Shown here: one piece after another, positions 62,873 to 64,000 of the stretch
Position numbering within the stretch: the first letter of the stretch is position 1
How the letters are laid out: every line of letters begins with the position of its first letter
Source of the DNA: GCA-2684655 sp045105235
Lineage (GTDB): Bacteria > Planctomycetota > UBA1135 > UBA2386
Assembly (NCBI GenBank): GCA_045105235.1
Contig: JBGCDH010000059.1
Coordinates: forward strand, 1-64,000
Direction: 5' to 3'
Length of the DNA stretch: 64,000 nucleotides
Position numbers and translations under genes: made by a program
The notes under the pieces: model-generated
The model's database searches: none
What the model saw: the letters and a program-made list of their open reading frames with translations, nothing else
Told to the model about the DNA's origin: nothing

Positions 62873-63654
62873 CCCACCAACTCCTGCATCGCGTCAAAAT
62901 CGGCACCGTATAGATCTGCAAGTCGCGCCTTGTCGAAAGCCTCGGGCGGTCCATCGTGAACCACGCGGCCGTCGCGAAGCGCCACGATGCGATCGAAGCC
63001 CAGATCCAGCAGCGCGAGCGAATGCAGACTGACGACGAGCGCGCGCGACTGGCCCGATAGCTCAAGCAATTGCTGAACCACGTCGCGCCCCAAGCGAACG
63101 TCCAGGGCGCTCACCGGTTCATCTGCAAGCACCAGTTCGGGCTCCTGCAGCAGCAGACGCGCGATCGCGACGCGCTGCTGTTCGCCCCCGGAAAGCTCGT
63201 CCGGCAAAGCCCACAGGCGATCGCCGAGTTCGACCCGCTGCAGCGCCGCATGCGCGCGCTCAAGCTCTTGCGGCCGCAGCAGCGACCAAAGCGCTTTCCA
63301 GGTCGACCAGCTGCCAAGGCGTCCCATCAAGACGTTGTGAGCCACACGCAGTTGCGGCACCAGGTTGTCCTGCTGGTGCAGGAAGCCAACTCGTTTGCGC
63401 AAACGCAGCAAAGAGCGGCCGCGCAAACTCGCCGCGTCGACGCCCAGTGCCAGCACGCGCCCCTCCGTCGGCCAGAGGAGTCCCCCCGCAGCAAGGCGCA
63501 AGAGTGTCGTCTTGCCCGCCCCCGAAGGACCAATCAATGCCACGCGCTCGCCTGCCTCTATCCGCAGCGACACTCCGTCCAGCAGCACCTTGGAGCCGAC
63601 GCGTTGCGTCACGCTGTCCAACTCGAGTGCAGGCATTCGCGCCGCAGCGGTCAT
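62869..63654 (-). CDS. phnC: Phosphonate-type ABC transporter ATP-binding protein
   Basis: A 261-residue ATPase with Walker A IGPSGAGKTTLLRLA, signature LSGGEQQRVAIARLL and Walker B LVLADEPVSALD, in a PhnC-like context (RKRVGFLHQQDNLVPQLRV). It powers the fused permease next to it. Its start overlaps the stop of the PhnD-like gene by ATGA and its stop overlaps the permease start by ATGA, so the three proteins are translated as one coupled unit. Confidence 0.92.
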   Translation of the reverse strand: MTAAARMPALELDSVTQRVGSKVLLDGVSLRIEAGERVALIGPSGAGKTTLLRLAAGGLLWPTEGRVLALGVDAASLRGRSLLRLRKRVGFLHQQDNLVPQLRVAHNVLMGRLGSWSTWKALWSLLRPQELERAHAALQRVELGDRLWALPDELSGGEQQRVAIARLLLQEPELVLADEPVSALDVRLGRDVVQQLLELSGQSRALVVSLHSLALLDLGFDRIVALRDGRVVHDGPPEAFDKARLADLYGADFDAMQELVG

Positions 63655-64000
63655 TTGCGTAGGAAGTCCTTATCGAGAGCGTCGCGCACGTTGCGAATCG
63701 CATCCCACTGCGCGTCTTGAGCAGCCACAAATGACCCGGCGGCCCAGGCATCCAGAATGCTCCGCTCTGCCGGCTTTTCGGGGTCGAGGCCAAGCATGAT
63801 TTCGCGAAGCTTGGCCAGACGCTCGGCCCCTATCCGATCGTGGGCAACCCACGCATAGTCAACATATTCGGGGGTTGTATAGAGAATGGGAGCCGCCTTG
63901 CGCTTTTCCTCGGGAGCCTGGTCGTACCACGCGTAGTTGAGTGCGCCCAAATCGACGGCACCGCTAGCCACCGCCTCGAGCGTGCCCGCGTGCGAGCCTT
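63651..64000 (-). CDS. phnD: Phosphonate/phosphite-type ABC substrate-binding protein, C-terminal part
   Basis: Only the last 115 or so codons are inside the window; the gene continues beyond 64000. The visible region contains GSHAGTLEAVASGAVDLGAL and IMLGLDPEKP, matching the second lobe of PhnD/PtxB-type binding proteins, in which GSHxxxxxAV binds the anion. The stop overlaps the phnC start by four bases. The missing N-terminus should hold the signal peptide. Confidence 0.88.
   Translation of the reverse strand, partial: GSHAGTLEAVASGAVDLGALNYAWYDQAPEEKRKAAPILYTTPEYVDYAWVAHDRIGAERLAKLREIMLGLDPEKPAERSILDAWAAGSFVAAQDAQWDAIRNVRDALDKDFLRK

Overview
This window is about 64 kb of GC-rich, densely coding bacterial DNA. 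It fits a member of the Planctomycetota, probably a deep-branching or marine lineage. That is inference from several things: a Kelch protein (13288-14745) and an M14 peptidase (32605-34932) that both end in a secreted-protein tail starting with a G-x-G-C motif, a style I associate with that phylum; a large Ser/Thr kinase with a formylglycine-enzyme-like tail; very large multi-domain glycosyltransferases; and Stf0-type sulfotransferases. No rRNA, tRNA or CRISPR array was seen.

Region 1 (1-21.8 kb) is a surface-glycan locus. Five glycosyltransferases (two small GT2, one GT4, a 741-residue GT4 with an extra tail, and a 1606-residue protein carrying GT4, GT2, coiled coil and a GT4-like tail) are followed by a Stf0-like sulfotransferase. 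A minus-strand operon then makes the sugar donors: ugd (UDP-glucuronate), UDP-glucuronate decarboxylase (UDP-xylose), galE (UDP-galactose), a second sulfotransferase, and a methyltransferase. A UDP-sugar pyrophosphorylase is divergent from ugd. Together they suggest a sulfated, possibly methylated, xylose- or glucuronate-containing glycan. Inside the locus lie a broken FG-GAP protein gene and a 112-bp relic of an IS630 transposase.

Region 2 (21.9-35 kb) holds a membrane protein, a DinG-type helicase, an SPFH membrane protein coupled to a ribbon-helix-helix regulator behind a 28-bp palindrome, a photoactive-yellow-protein-like PAS protein with a zinc-ribbon head, an acyltransferase-3, two POT-family transporters, YebC and a secreted M14 carboxypeptidase.

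Region 3 (35-50.7 kb) is mostly minus-strand: an S9 peptidase operon with two poorly known proteins, a CBS protein, an AlgI/AlgJ-like O-acetylation pair, gpsA and plsY, a hydantoinase-A-like protein (plus strand), a TPR lipoprotein coupled to a degenerate HD-GYP sensor, and a DUF3299 protein. Region 4 (50.9-64 kb) holds an FtsX-type ABC exporter, a lone EboE-like protein, a lipoprotein, a LOG-family protein, the large kinase, an outer-membrane barrel candidate and the start of a phnDCE-type importer that runs off the window.

The most unusual signal is a family of at least four dispersed structured elements (1-37, 34948-35029, 38790-38963, 49700-49883) with TG...CA ends flanked by CTAG or near-CTAG. 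In three cases the flanking CTAG supplies the TAG stop codon of the adjoining gene. The second is the PYP-like protein at 26101-26649, which keeps the chromophore cysteine and two active-site residues in exact register.
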